Part shown: positions 10,063 through 17,900 of the stretch, in pieces
Position numbering within the stretch: the stretch's first letter is position 1
Layout: the number at the start of each line of letters is the position of its first letter
Assembly (NCBI RefSeq): GCF_946481715.1
Contig: NZ_CAMLOV010000018.1
Location: 1 to 52,700 of the forward strand
DNA: 52,700 nt
Source: an uncultured Mucilaginibacter sp.
GTDB lineage: Bacteria; Bacteroidota; Bacteroidia; Sphingobacteriales; Sphingobacteriaceae
Direction: 5' to 3'
Notes under the pieces: model-generated
The model's database searches: none
What the model was told of the DNA's origin: nothing
The model's input: only the letters and a program-made list of their open reading frames with translations
Position numbers and translations under genes: made by a program

Positions 10063-10716
10063 CTAAGCTATTGCTATGGTGTACTTAGCCAGCATGCGGC
10101 CCTTTTCATCATGCGTAACCTGCATCATTAAGGCATCGCGCCGGTGGGTGTCTTTATCGCCCCTAAGTTCAAAATCCTGCGCCAGGGTAACCGGGTTTGG
10201 CCCTTTGGGGTAAAGAGGGTGCTGGTACACTTTCTCTTCAACCTCTTTCGGGAAGAAAAAATTTGTAGTGAGCGGGCTTTTGCCTTCAATGCGTACTTTG
10301 GCGTGCACGTGGGTAATGCGGCCATTGTACCAGCCGGGGAAAATGGCATCAAACCGGCAATTGCCCTGTTTATCGGTTACCTGGTAACCCCGCAGCCAGG
10401 TTTCGCCAAGCGTTTTTTCCTGCTGGTAATCAGAGTAGTGGCCGGCAGTGTCGCATTGCCAAACGTCTACAATTGCGCCGGCAATGGGTTTACAGTTACT
10501 ATCCTCTACCTTAAACAGGTAAGTAATAGGCAGCCCTGCTTTATGCTCGGCAATGTTGGGCCGGTTTAGTTTTTCGTCTTTATAATACGGCCCTTCGGGT
10601 ATCGACGGTGTTATTGGGTCGCCGCAATCGGTTAAAATAGTGGCCTTTTTGGAGGAAGACAACACGGCGCCTAAAAACGACAGCCCCAAAGCTGACAGGA
10701 AATTTGCTCTTTTCAT
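10063..10716 (-). CDS. Intradiol ring-cleavage dioxygenase family protein (exported)
   Basis: A 217-residue protein starting at the ATG at 10714-10716 (MKRANFLSALGL). A longer reading frame upstream has no family similarity. The N-terminus is a hydrophobic export signal. The core resembles protocatechuate/catechol dioxygenases: IPEGPYYKDEKLNRPNI, then DVWQCDTAGHYSDY, GWYNGRITHVHAKV (iron-ligand Tyr and the H-x-H pair) and a late FELRGDKDTHRRDALM segment. Such enzymes cleave catechols between the two hydroxyls using Fe(III). Short exported versions are common in Bacteroidota and mostly uncharacterised, so the substrate is unknown. No other aromatic-degradation genes are nearby, which argues against a dedicated beta-ketoadipate pathway here. 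Confidence 0.8.
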   Translation of the reverse strand: MKRANFLSALGLSFLGAVLSSSKKATILTDCGDPITPSIPEGPYYKDEKLNRPNIAEHKAGLPITYLFKVEDSNCKPIAGAIVDVWQCDTAGHYSDYQQEKTLGETWLRGYQVTDKQGNCRFDAIFPGWYNGRITHVHAKVRIEGKSPLTTNFFFPKEVEEKVYQHPLYPKGPNPVTLAQDFELRGDKDTHRRDALMMQVTHDEKGRMLAKYTIAIA

Positions 10717-10878
10717 GATCGGGAATCTGGAAGTAAAATTGTTAGCACCAATGTACGCATGTTTCGGGCAAATAAAACGCAAGGCAATAAAATTTCCAAA
10801 GGATACCACCACTACCGCCACTGCGAACTGCCCACCGCAAACCGCCAACTTATTTTTTCCTCATTTCAACAATTTTTC

Positions 10879-10886
10879 TATCTTTG
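10879..10886 (+). promoter_or_regulatory. -7 promoter box (TATCTTTG) for the rtcB-prfH leader
   Basis: TATCTTTG matches the Bacteroidota TAnnTTTG -7 consensus exactly. Transcription would start near 10893, giving a leader of about 380 nt before rtcB. No convincing -33 TTTG element was seen; the upstream stretch is T-rich. Confidence 0.55.
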
Positions 10887-10928
10887 CCGCAATTCCTGAT
10901 TTATTAACCCTTTAAATATCAAGGAATC

Positions 10929-10973
10929 ATGACAGAGCAACGCCACATATCGCCCCTTTCGCTCATTGCCTAA
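10929..10973 (+). CDS. Candidate 14-codon leader peptide with tandem stops
   Basis: ATG at 10929 encodes MTEQRHISPLSLIA and ends in two adjacent TAA codons (10971-10976). AAGGA lies 3 nt before the AUG, an unusually clear SD-like sequence for this phylum although closely spaced. Position about 36 nt after the predicted transcription start fits a regulatory leader peptide. It could be chance; only its placement in front of a ribosome-repair operon makes it notable. Confidence 0.3.
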   Translation: MTEQRHISPLSLIA

Positions 10974-11150
10974 TAAGGCAGGCATACCTAATATTTTATT
11001 AAATTTATTAAACGTTGCTTCGGTAACCTGTAGATGGTTTTGCCCGCCCCAATTTTTTGGCTTTCCCTGAGCGCTTTTTAAGGCTATATCCTTTCTTAAG
11101 GACGAACCGAGACCAAAAATTAATTTCAATAAAATTTAATTGAACGTGTG

Positions 11151-11267
11151 ATGAACTCACCCGACTGGCCGCGCTGTATGCAATCGGCAGGCAACAAACA
11201 CATTAACAAATTTAAAAACATACCCAGGTATAGCCCAAAAGAAGCATACCTGGAATTAGACACATAA
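11151..11267 (+). CDS. Candidate small ORF directly upstream of rtcB (38 aa)
   Basis: An ATG at 11151 opens a 38-codon frame starting MNSPDWPRCMQ and ending YLELDT, with its TAA 6 nt before the rtcB start. Composition is basic and hydrophilic with no recognised motif. It may be a translated upstream ORF coupled to rtcB, or the remains of an older gene. No family recognised. Confidence 0.3.
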   Translation: MNSPDWPRCMQSAGNKHINKFKNIPRYSPKEAYLELDT

Positions 11268-11273
11268 ACCCAC

Positions 11274-12674
11274 ATGGGCAATTTACGAACAAAAGACCTA
11301 AGTAAAATTGGCTACCATAACGATCAGCTGCGAAGCCTCGTTATCGGCATAGCCTCAAAAAATTTCAAGCACCACAGCAAACAGCAACTGCTGGCGCTGC
11401 TGGTGGATATTAAAAACAACCCGGATGCATTCCTCAATGATGAGCTTACCGCAAAAATAGCTGAGAAGGTTATCGGTAAAACAGATGCACCCTTATTTAA
11501 AACGCACGCACTGCGCCACGAGCCGGTGTACTGCAAAACCTATGGCGGCAAAGGCATCGAGTCCTCCGCCAAAAAGCAAATGGAACTGGCCAACCTGTTG
11601 CCCATTAGCGTGCAGGGCGCTTTAATGCCCGATGCGCACATGGGCTTTGGCCTGCCTATTGGCGGCGTGCTGGCTACCCATAATGCGGTGATTCCCTATG
11701 CAGTGGGGATGGATATCGGCTGCCGCATGGCGCTGTCGATTGTGGATGAAGCCGATGGCTTTTTAAAACGGTACGAATACCAAATAAAGCAGGCCCTAAA
11801 AAGCCATACGCATTTTGGTATGGAAGGCGGGCTGGATACCCGGCAGGAACATGAAGTGCTGGACAGTAACGTGTTCAACGAGATACCCTTTTTAAAACCC
11901 CTCCGCAGCAAAGCGGTGAGGCAGTTGGGCACATCGGGCGGCGGCAACCACTTTGTAGAGTTTGGGGCCATAGAGCTGTTGCCCGGCAACACCCTGGGCC
12001 TGCCTGCTAAACGGTACACGGCCTTGTTAACGCACTCGGGCAGCAGGGGGCTGGGTTCGGCCATTGCGCGGCACTACACGCAGATAGCCATGAACACCTG
12101 CAAACTGCCCCGCCACGCGCAACAACTGGCCTGGCTGGATCTGGACAGCGAAGCAGGGCAGGAGTACTGGCTCACCATGTCGCTTGCGGGCGACTATGCC
12201 AAAGCCTGCCACGAGCGTATCCACGCTAACCTGTTAAAGGCTTTGGACCTGAAGGCCCTGCACGTGGTAGAGAACCACCACAACTTTGCCTGGAAAGACC
12301 AGCTTGCCGACGGTAGGGAGGTGGTGATCCACCGCAAAGGGGCAACGCCAGCGCACAAAGGCGAGCTGGGTATCATCCCCGGCAGCATGGCCACGCCGGC
12401 ATACCTGGTATCGGGCAAAGGCGCGGCAGATGCTTTGTACTCGGCCTCGCACGGTGCGGGCCGCGCCATGAGCAGGCAAAAGGCAAAGGAAAGCATGACG
12501 GTTTCGGCCATGAAGAAGCTGTTGGGCAAGGCAGGCGTCACCTTGATTGGCGGCACGGTAGAAGAAAATCCATCGGCTTATAAGTACATCGAAACCGTAA
12601 TTGCGGCACAGGATGCCCTCATAAATGTGGAGGGAAAGTTTTACCCTCGTATGGTAAGGATGAATAAGGAGTAG
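11274..12674 (+). CDS. rtcB: RtcB-family RNA ligase
   Basis: A 466-residue RNA ligase that joins 2',3'-cyclic-phosphate or 3'-phosphate ends to 5'-OH ends using GTP and Mn2+. The metal and catalytic residues of RtcB are all present: D147 and C150 (VGMDIGCRM), H226 (GGGNHFVEFG), H254 (THSGSRGLG), the HH pair 335-336 (VENHHNF), and H393 of SHGAGR, the guanylylated histidine. The next gene, prfH, starts 2 nt after its stop. RtcB paralogues linked to PrfH (RtcB2-PrfH) are known to repair 30S ribosomes whose 16S rRNA was cut in the decoding centre by toxins such as colicin E3, so this copy probably heals rRNA rather than tRNA introns. Confidence 0.95.
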   Translation: MGNLRTKDLSKIGYHNDQLRSLVIGIASKNFKHHSKQQLLALLVDIKNNPDAFLNDELTAKIAEKVIGKTDAPLFKTHALRHEPVYCKTYGGKGIESSAKKQMELANLLPISVQGALMPDAHMGFGLPIGGVLATHNAVIPYAVGMDIGCRMALSIVDEADGFLKRYEYQIKQALKSHTHFGMEGGLDTRQEHEVLDSNVFNEIPFLKPLRSKAVRQLGTSGGGNHFVEFGAIELLPGNTLGLPAKRYTALLTHSGSRGLGSAIARHYTQIAMNTCKLPRHAQQLAWLDLDSEAGQEYWLTMSLAGDYAKACHERIHANLLKALDLKALHVVENHHNFAWKDQLADGREVVIHRKGATPAHKGELGIIPGSMATPAYLVSGKGAADALYSASHGAGRAMSRQKAKESMTVSAMKKLLGKAGVTLIGGTVEENPSAYKYIETVIAAQDALINVEGKFYPRMVRMNKE

Positions 12675-12676
12675 TT

Positions 12677-13294
12677 ATGAAAAAGATGATGATACAGATC
12701 ACCTCGGGCAAAGGCCCGGCAGAATGCTGCCGGGTAGTAGCCTGCGTGCAAAGCCTCCTGATGAAGCAAGCCAAACAGCAGGGCATCCAAATTGAAGTGC
12801 TGGAAAATAAAGCCGGCGAACTCAATGGTACCCTGCTATCTGCCACCATGATGGCCGGGGGCCATGGGCTGGATGCTTTTGTAAAAGAATGGGCAGGCAC
12901 GGTACAATGGATAGCGCAAAGCCCTTACCGCAAATACCACAAGCGCAAAAACTGGTTTGTTGGCATAGCCGCCTTTGATGTAAAGCAACTGATGCAATGG
13001 AACCCCAAAGACGTAAAGCTGGAAACCTGCCGCTCATCCGGCCCCGGCGGGCAAAACGTAAACAAGGTAGAAACCGCGGTAAGGGGTACGCACCTGCCAT
13101 CGGGCATACAGGTAATGGCCATGGACACCCGCTCGCAACTGGAGAACAAAAAGCTGTGCCTGGCCCGGCTGGAAGCCAAGATACTGGTTTGGCAAACCGG
13201 GCAACTGATGGAGCAACAGCAACACCAATGGCAGGAACACAACGCCCTGCAGCGCGGCAACCCGGTTAAACTGATAAAAGCCGACCTGTTTTAA
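12677..13294 (+). CDS. prfH: Peptide chain release factor H (PrfH)
   Basis: A 205-residue class-I release factor homologue lacking the codon-recognition superdomain of RF1/RF2. The catalytic GGQ is at 124-126 within SSGPGGQNVNKVETAVR, and the conserved basic helix that follows is intact. PrfH releases the nascent peptide from ribosomes damaged in the decoding centre so that RtcB can reseal the rRNA. The 2-nt spacing to rtcB indicates translational coupling. Length agrees with known PrfH proteins. A strong terminator follows at 13326. Confidence 0.93.
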   Translation: MKKMMIQITSGKGPAECCRVVACVQSLLMKQAKQQGIQIEVLENKAGELNGTLLSATMMAGGHGLDAFVKEWAGTVQWIAQSPYRKYHKRKNWFVGIAAFDVKQLMQWNPKDVKLETCRSSGPGGQNVNKVETAVRGTHLPSGIQVMAMDTRSQLENKKLCLARLEAKILVWQTGQLMEQQQHQWQEHNALQRGNPVKLIKADLF

Positions 13295-13325
13295 GGCGTG
13301 TCCGAACCAAACTAAGTTTACCCAT

Positions 13326-13360
13326 CCGCCTCATGAATTTTCGTGAGGCGGTTTTTTTTT
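13326..13360 (+). terminator. Rho-independent terminator of the rtcB-prfH operon
   Basis: CCGCCTCA (13326-13333) pairs with TGAGGCGG (13344-13351) across a 10-nt loop and is followed by a run of nine T residues. It lies about 30 nt after the prfH stop. Confidence 0.92.
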
Positions 13361-13542
13361 GTGTTCGGGCAGGTCAGTTTAGGTCAGGATATGATGGCAG
13401 TCCCGCTGATAGAAGCGGGCCGGGCTTTTCCGGGCTACGCTGCGCTTCGGCCGCCCCATCTGCCACTCAACCCCTCGCGCGGGCGGCTTCCCCTCTCAAT
13501 CCCTACTGCGAAACAGGTTAATCGACAATGGTCAAACTTCTA

Positions 13543-13666
13543 CCGCTACCGCAAGCGTCCCCGGCTTGTGGTGCCGTAAAGCTTTAAAATGGCGGTAAGT
13601 AACGAATGCCAATGCGCTGTGCATGGTGCATACCTTGCAAGCGGGCCACATATCGGGACACTGCAG
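13543..13666. repeat. Inverted-end element, copy A (degenerate)
   Basis: A ~124-bp copy of the element also found at 14215-14345. Both share the core GCTTGTGGTGCCGTAAAGCT followed by TTAAAATGGCGG. The left arm is intact (13543-13571), while the right arm CCACATATCGGGACACTG (from 13646) has lost several paired bases. Looks like a MITE- or REP-type element. Confidence 0.7.
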
Positions 13667-13670
13667 GTTT

Positions 13671-13870
13671 AACCACCTCGTCCTTGCGAGATACGAAGCA
13701 ATCTCTACGCAGGCAGAGCCGATGTGCGAGGTAACCACCTAGTCCTTGCGAGACACGAAGATAACCGACCAAAGGGAGCTCATTAATACCCTAAAGAAAA
13801 AATTAAAATATTAATAATCTCTACGCAGGCAGAGCCGCCGTGCAAGGTAACCACCCCGTTCTTTCGAGTA
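13671..13870. repeat. Tandem copies of the GAAGCAATCTC repeat, one split by an insertion
   Basis: Unit 1 (13671-13733) runs AACCACCTCGTCCTTGCGAG, then ATACGAAGCAATCTCTACGC and AGGCAGAGCCG. Unit 2 begins at 13733 with the same start, but after ACACGAAG (to 13760) it is interrupted by about 54 A+T-rich bases (13761-13814) before resuming at AATCTCTACGCAGGCAGAGC. A truncated third unit (AACCACCCCGTTCTTTCGAG) starts about 13850. Related copies lie at 14160 and 51133. Confidence 0.65.
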
Positions 13871-13971
13871 TTCACCAGGGCATCCTGGAAAAAATGTAAT
13901 CACGTTAGGTGATGTTGTTCTGTTGTGCTTCGTTAGGTGAGTCAGTGGGTTATTTAAAGCCTGTGGATGTC

Positions 13972-13997
13972 ACTTTTCTTTGGCAGCAAAGAAAAGT
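13972..13997. repeat. Perfect 11-bp hairpin in repeat region
   Basis: ACTTTTCTTTG (13972-13982) and CAAAGAAAAGT (13987-13997) are exact inverted copies around a GCAG loop. Part of a longer structured stretch in which CCCTGTTC and GAACAGG further downstream can also pair. No T-tract, so not an obvious terminator. Confidence 0.6.
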
Positions 13998-14214
13998 AAC
14001 CAAAAGAAACTGCCGGCTGCGCCCTGTTCTATGAAAGGCAGTGCTTTAGCAGTTTCAGTGGTTGCCGAACAGGACAAGGCCGGTTTTTATGTTCTTCGTT
14101 GGGTCCGGTGAGCGATTAAAAAGGAATTTGCTATCAACTATTTATTTACGTCATTATAAGGTACGAAGCAATCTCTACGCAGGCAAAGCCGCCGTGCATG
14201 GTGCATACCTTCCA

Positions 14215-14345
14215 CCGCTACCGCAAGTGTCCCCGGCTTGTGGTGCCGTAAAGCTTTAAAATGGCGGCAAACAACGAATCTTAATGCGAGTGCATGGTGC
14301 ATACCTTGCAAACGGGCCACAAGTCGGGGACACTTGCAGCAGCGG
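14215..14345. repeat. Inverted-end element, copy B (well preserved)
   Basis: A 131-bp element with 29-bp imperfect terminal inverted repeats: left arm 14215-14243 begins CCGCTACCGCAAGTGTCCCC, right arm 14317-14345 begins CCACAAGTCGGGGACACTTG. Its ends differ from perfect pairing at only a few bases. It abuts the 14380 gene, so it could supply a promoter or RNA structure to it. No transposase is nearby; mobility would have to be in trans. Confidence 0.7.
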
Positions 14346-14379
14346 AGCAAAGTTTGAATTATTTTGAGATATTTATAAA

Positions 14380-14727
14380 ATGGACGCCATTGGCAAAGAA
14401 GAAGCCCGTTATATCATTGTGCATTTCGGCAATTTAATGACCGCCGGGGAACGCCTTGCCTTAAGGCATATACAGTCGACCTCCAAATTAGCCGGTGTAC
14501 AAAACCAAAATAGGGTAGATGCCTATTACAAACGGGGCTGGCTAAGCACCGACCCTGATGTACTCCGTTTACTGAGCCATGGCGACGACCAATTTATGAT
14601 CAATTGCGCCGAACGCATTGTAAAGGATAACCCAAACGGTGTATTTTTTAATTTATGCCCCAATTGCCACAAATTAGCCCGAACGCCGGAGGCGAAACAG
14701 TGCAGGTGCGGGGAGGATTGGCATTGA
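14380..14727 (+). CDS. Small conserved-looking protein with a C-terminal zinc ribbon
   Basis: A 115-residue cytoplasmic protein with no signal peptide. The N-terminal two thirds are helical and charged (EEARYIIVHFGNLMTAGERL; a YYKRGWLSTDPDVLRLL segment). The C-terminus carries two metal-binding knuckles, CPNCHK and CRCGEDWH, consistent with a zinc ribbon. I do not recognise the family by name. It lies between the repeat region and the large kinase gene and is separated from the latter by about 200 nt, so it is probably transcribed alone. Binding of nucleic acid is possible from the zinc ribbon but unproven. Confidence 0.75.
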   Translation: MDAIGKEEARYIIVHFGNLMTAGERLALRHIQSTSKLAGVQNQNRVDAYYKRGWLSTDPDVLRLLSHGDDQFMINCAERIVKDNPNGVFFNLCPNCHKLARTPEAKQCRCGEDWH

Positions 14728-14780
14728 GGGGGGCTTTATAGCCCATGCAGCTTGGGTATGTGTGCTCTCTGCTCTTTCCC

Positions 14781-14817
14781 GGCGCGGCACACTCGTGCCG
14801 GAGGAGGCAGTCGCGCC
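14781..14817. repeat. Nested G+C hairpin with upstream-of-island location
   Basis: CGGCAC (14785) pairs with GTGCCG (14795) around ACTC, and outer GGCGCG (14781) pairs with CGCGCC (14812-14817). A T-run follows some 15 nt later, so it may terminate the 14380 gene. The sequence also looks like a dispersed intergenic repeat. Confidence 0.5.
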
Positions 14818-14924
14818 AGGATGGTAGTATTTTTTTAAAAATATTGCTAGTATAATAATATTTAAATATATTTAACGAGTAGGCACATAGGTGTTTACAA
14901 TCTTAAACCTAATCATGTCAGACC

Positions 14925-17900
14925 ATGGGAACTCAAGAAGAAATTGCGAGAATACAAGGGCAACTCAACGAATCTGTATTTGATCATGGTTACAAGGTTG
15001 ATGGAAGCCATTTTGATATTGGCTCTAAAATACATACTTCAGATTATTACTATGCTAAACGTTTTTTTCAAAAATTGGATAATTCTCTTTTGATATCCAA
15101 ACTGTTGTTGAAAAAACTGAAGGAGTTAAAGCTGCCATTGAGAGACACAACGCTCATTGGGTATGGCAGCTATTCGAGGTTGTTTTTAAATGAGACCTGC
15201 AATATGGTTAATGCAAAAGACAAGTCCAATGGAGGGGATAAAAGTATAAATTATGCTGTTTTAGAAAATAATGAAAAAGATTACACATTTCTTTTTGAAC
15301 CGGATATCAAAACCAACATTGTAATTATTCTTTCAATCACCTGTACATTTTCGTCATATTTCACCATACGGGAATTTATCAGTAACAATTATCCAACCAG
15401 CACAAAAATCAACATTACATTTATTTCTATTTTTTTAATTAAAGATAAAAGATTAGGGGATGGCCTAATAAATTCTCCAATTAATCCGATTGATGTAATA
15501 GAAGCTTATCAATCTTTTAACTGGGAGAGTTTTAATTCTGCTCAAAGCAAGATAACTTTAATGAAGGGCACAGAAGATGCCATTTGCTATTATTTAATTG
15601 ACCTTCAATCTCATATATATTTATCTGAGAAATGCCCAATGTGCCACCCCGAACTTGATGATCAAAACCCATCTGCAATTGAATACCCACTGTTCCCTAC
15701 ACACACCAATCACGATACTCCCAACTTCATTTTTGGGTCACCTAAGTTCAGTAGCGGGGAAACACCTGAGCATATTGGAATAACCGATTTCAAAAGCGTG
15801 ATTAATTTAAATAATCATTTAAATCCGTACGTTAACGGTTACATGCAAGCGGATAATAGCAAATATCTACACTACATCAAAACAGATACTTTCTACAAGA
15901 AGAACAAACCGTTGATCATTCATTATTTTTCCGAGAAACTTAATACACTTCTTAAAGGCAGTAAGGGAGAAAAACCTATTGTGTTTATCACACCAATCCA
16001 CCTTCGGTCTTCGACTTTTTTGGAAGATCTAATTGTACAGGAGCCATTGAAGGGCAGGCAAGTTGTAATTTTACCTTATCAGCCTTCGGTTGAGTTCGTT
16101 GAAAATTTTGTATTTTTTTACAGCAAAACGTTAGCAGAGGCTGGGCACGTTTTTTACTTCGACGATTTCATTACGAGCGGGGATACATTTAAATTAATAA
16201 GCGACTATCTTAAACATGCCCGAGGAAGCCAGGGCAAAAAAGAAAATCCCGATAACGTAAATGGTTTCGATGCACTCCTAACGTTTGTTGATAGCACTAC
16301 CACACTAACTAAGAATGAAATATTACGTAAATTGCTATACTCAGAAGGACCAGCTGCACGCGAAAAATTCATACCGTTTTTTCAGCTAAACGTCCCCCAA
16401 GCAGATTCAGTTTATTTTGGCAATCCTGTAGAACGTCGACGGAAAACTTTAAAAAGTATTTTGAGTGATTGCCATCTGGATGCTCTTAAAGAAATCGTTA
16501 GTACAGAAATAAGGAAATTAAATATCAGGACACTCGAGGATGTAGAAAACACCTATTCTGGTAAAGAGTTAAAGTATTTTCCTTTCGGGTACAGTGATAG
16601 TGCGATAAGTTGCTATTATCCACATTTTAATTTTCAAAGGTTAAATTTAATTCGGCTACAGGTATTTAACGACTTAGCCGAGGGGTATGTTGACAGTCCT
16701 CAAAAAGAAGGCCATTATCTTTTTCTTCATGAACTTATAAAAAAACTAACCAGCCAGGAAAAGTTGGATGAGTACTTCGATTTGGGAAACAAGGCAGGGC
16801 GCGATACAGCTCGGGAAATCAAATTAATAAAAGATATTATCAATAAAACTCTTTGCCGGAGCCCATTTAAAAATTACAAAGGCGTGTACGAAGCAATATT
16901 TGAATATAACAGAAAGAGTTTATTGAAATTAAATCGTTTGTCAGCTCAGGCTATGTCACAATCCGAGCAACAACTAATCGGTTCTTTTGAACAATTTCGT
17001 CGATTTAAATTTCACATAAGGAGATCGGTTGAACTTAATTCCAATTTTTTAACCTCTAAGGTTTTTCTTAAAACGCTGAAATCGAATTTCAAAAACGATA
17101 ATTACTATGTAAGAAAGTATGATGTTGACATGCATATACTGACAGAACAGGTCGGTAAAAGGCTCGCTGAAAAATTACCGATAAATGATTTGCAGGTTAG
17201 AATTTTAAATATCGAATATAGAAGGAATCAAGTTAAATCATATCGATACTTTCTTTTGAATTGCTATAAAGAACTCATTATTAGAAATCCATCTCGAGCA
17301 TTTCGTTTGGAATTATTGTTGAGCTCAGCTGAAATGTTGCCCGAAGTTGTAAAAAATACGACTGATAATGACTTGGAAAAACTAATTAGCGATCCTTACT
17401 ATCAATTATCCAGGATATTGAGAACTGAAAATATTTTCCACCTTAATCAATTCAAGGAATTTCACTTAAAAAACCACGACGTGGATGACAACAAAGCGGA
17501 ATTGAAAAAAAGCGTCGAATTTTTAAAAAGAAAATACCTAATTGATGAACTTAATGAAACGGTAAATTTTAACGCTCGAAAGTTTTTATCACTATCTACT
17601 AACGAACTGGATGAAAGCGGTTTGCCAAATGAGGCCAATTCCTTAATTAGTATGCTTAAAACAAGCGCTCTATTAAAGAACCACACTAAAGGGAAACACC
17701 AAGCAGATAAGAAAAGGAATGATGAAGGTGGGTTTCGCAACGAAGTCAAAGAAATCTTAAGAATGGTGTGCGACATCATGGAACCTGATTTAAAAAGCGG
17801 GAATGAGTTGAGTTTTTCTCTATTTATGAAATACCGTGAGCCCGAAACGGTATTAGAAACGGATCATGTATTCACAATACTATCAGACGACCGTGCTAAC

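Larger units (their letters stand above)
10717..11273 (+). other. Long leader region upstream of rtcB
   Basis: The 557 bases between the divergent dioxygenase and rtcB hold no clear full-size gene. They contain the -7 box at 10879, a 14-codon ORF at 10929, a short stem TCCTT/AAGGA near 11087-11101, and a 38-codon ORF ending 6 nt before rtcB. The length and the uORFs suggest post-transcriptional control of the repair operon; nothing resembling a known riboswitch was recognised. Confidence 0.4.
13361..14379. repeat. Repeat-rich region of about 1 kb, no gene
   Basis: No convincing protein gene. The region is a mosaic of short dispersed repeats: a CCCGC/GCGGG hairpin near 13400-13420; two copies of a ~130-bp element with inverted ends; several copies of a unit containing CGAAGCAATCTCTACGCAGG; and a perfect 11-bp hairpin at 13972-13997. 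The motif GTGCATGGTGCATACCTT appears three times with slight changes (near 13618, 14193 and 14290). A reading frame at 14062-14259 is built from these repeats and is not counted as a gene. Confidence 0.75.

Noticed and set aside
10878..11129. 83-codon minus-strand frame upstream of rtcB
   Set aside because: It overlaps the predicted rtcB promoter and leader, has no recognised motif, and protein-likeness is weak. Conservation would be needed to revive it.
14062..14259. 65-codon plus-strand frame
   Set aside because: It is made of dispersed repeats (GAAGCAATCTC unit and inverted-end element), so the peptide is a by-product of the repeats.
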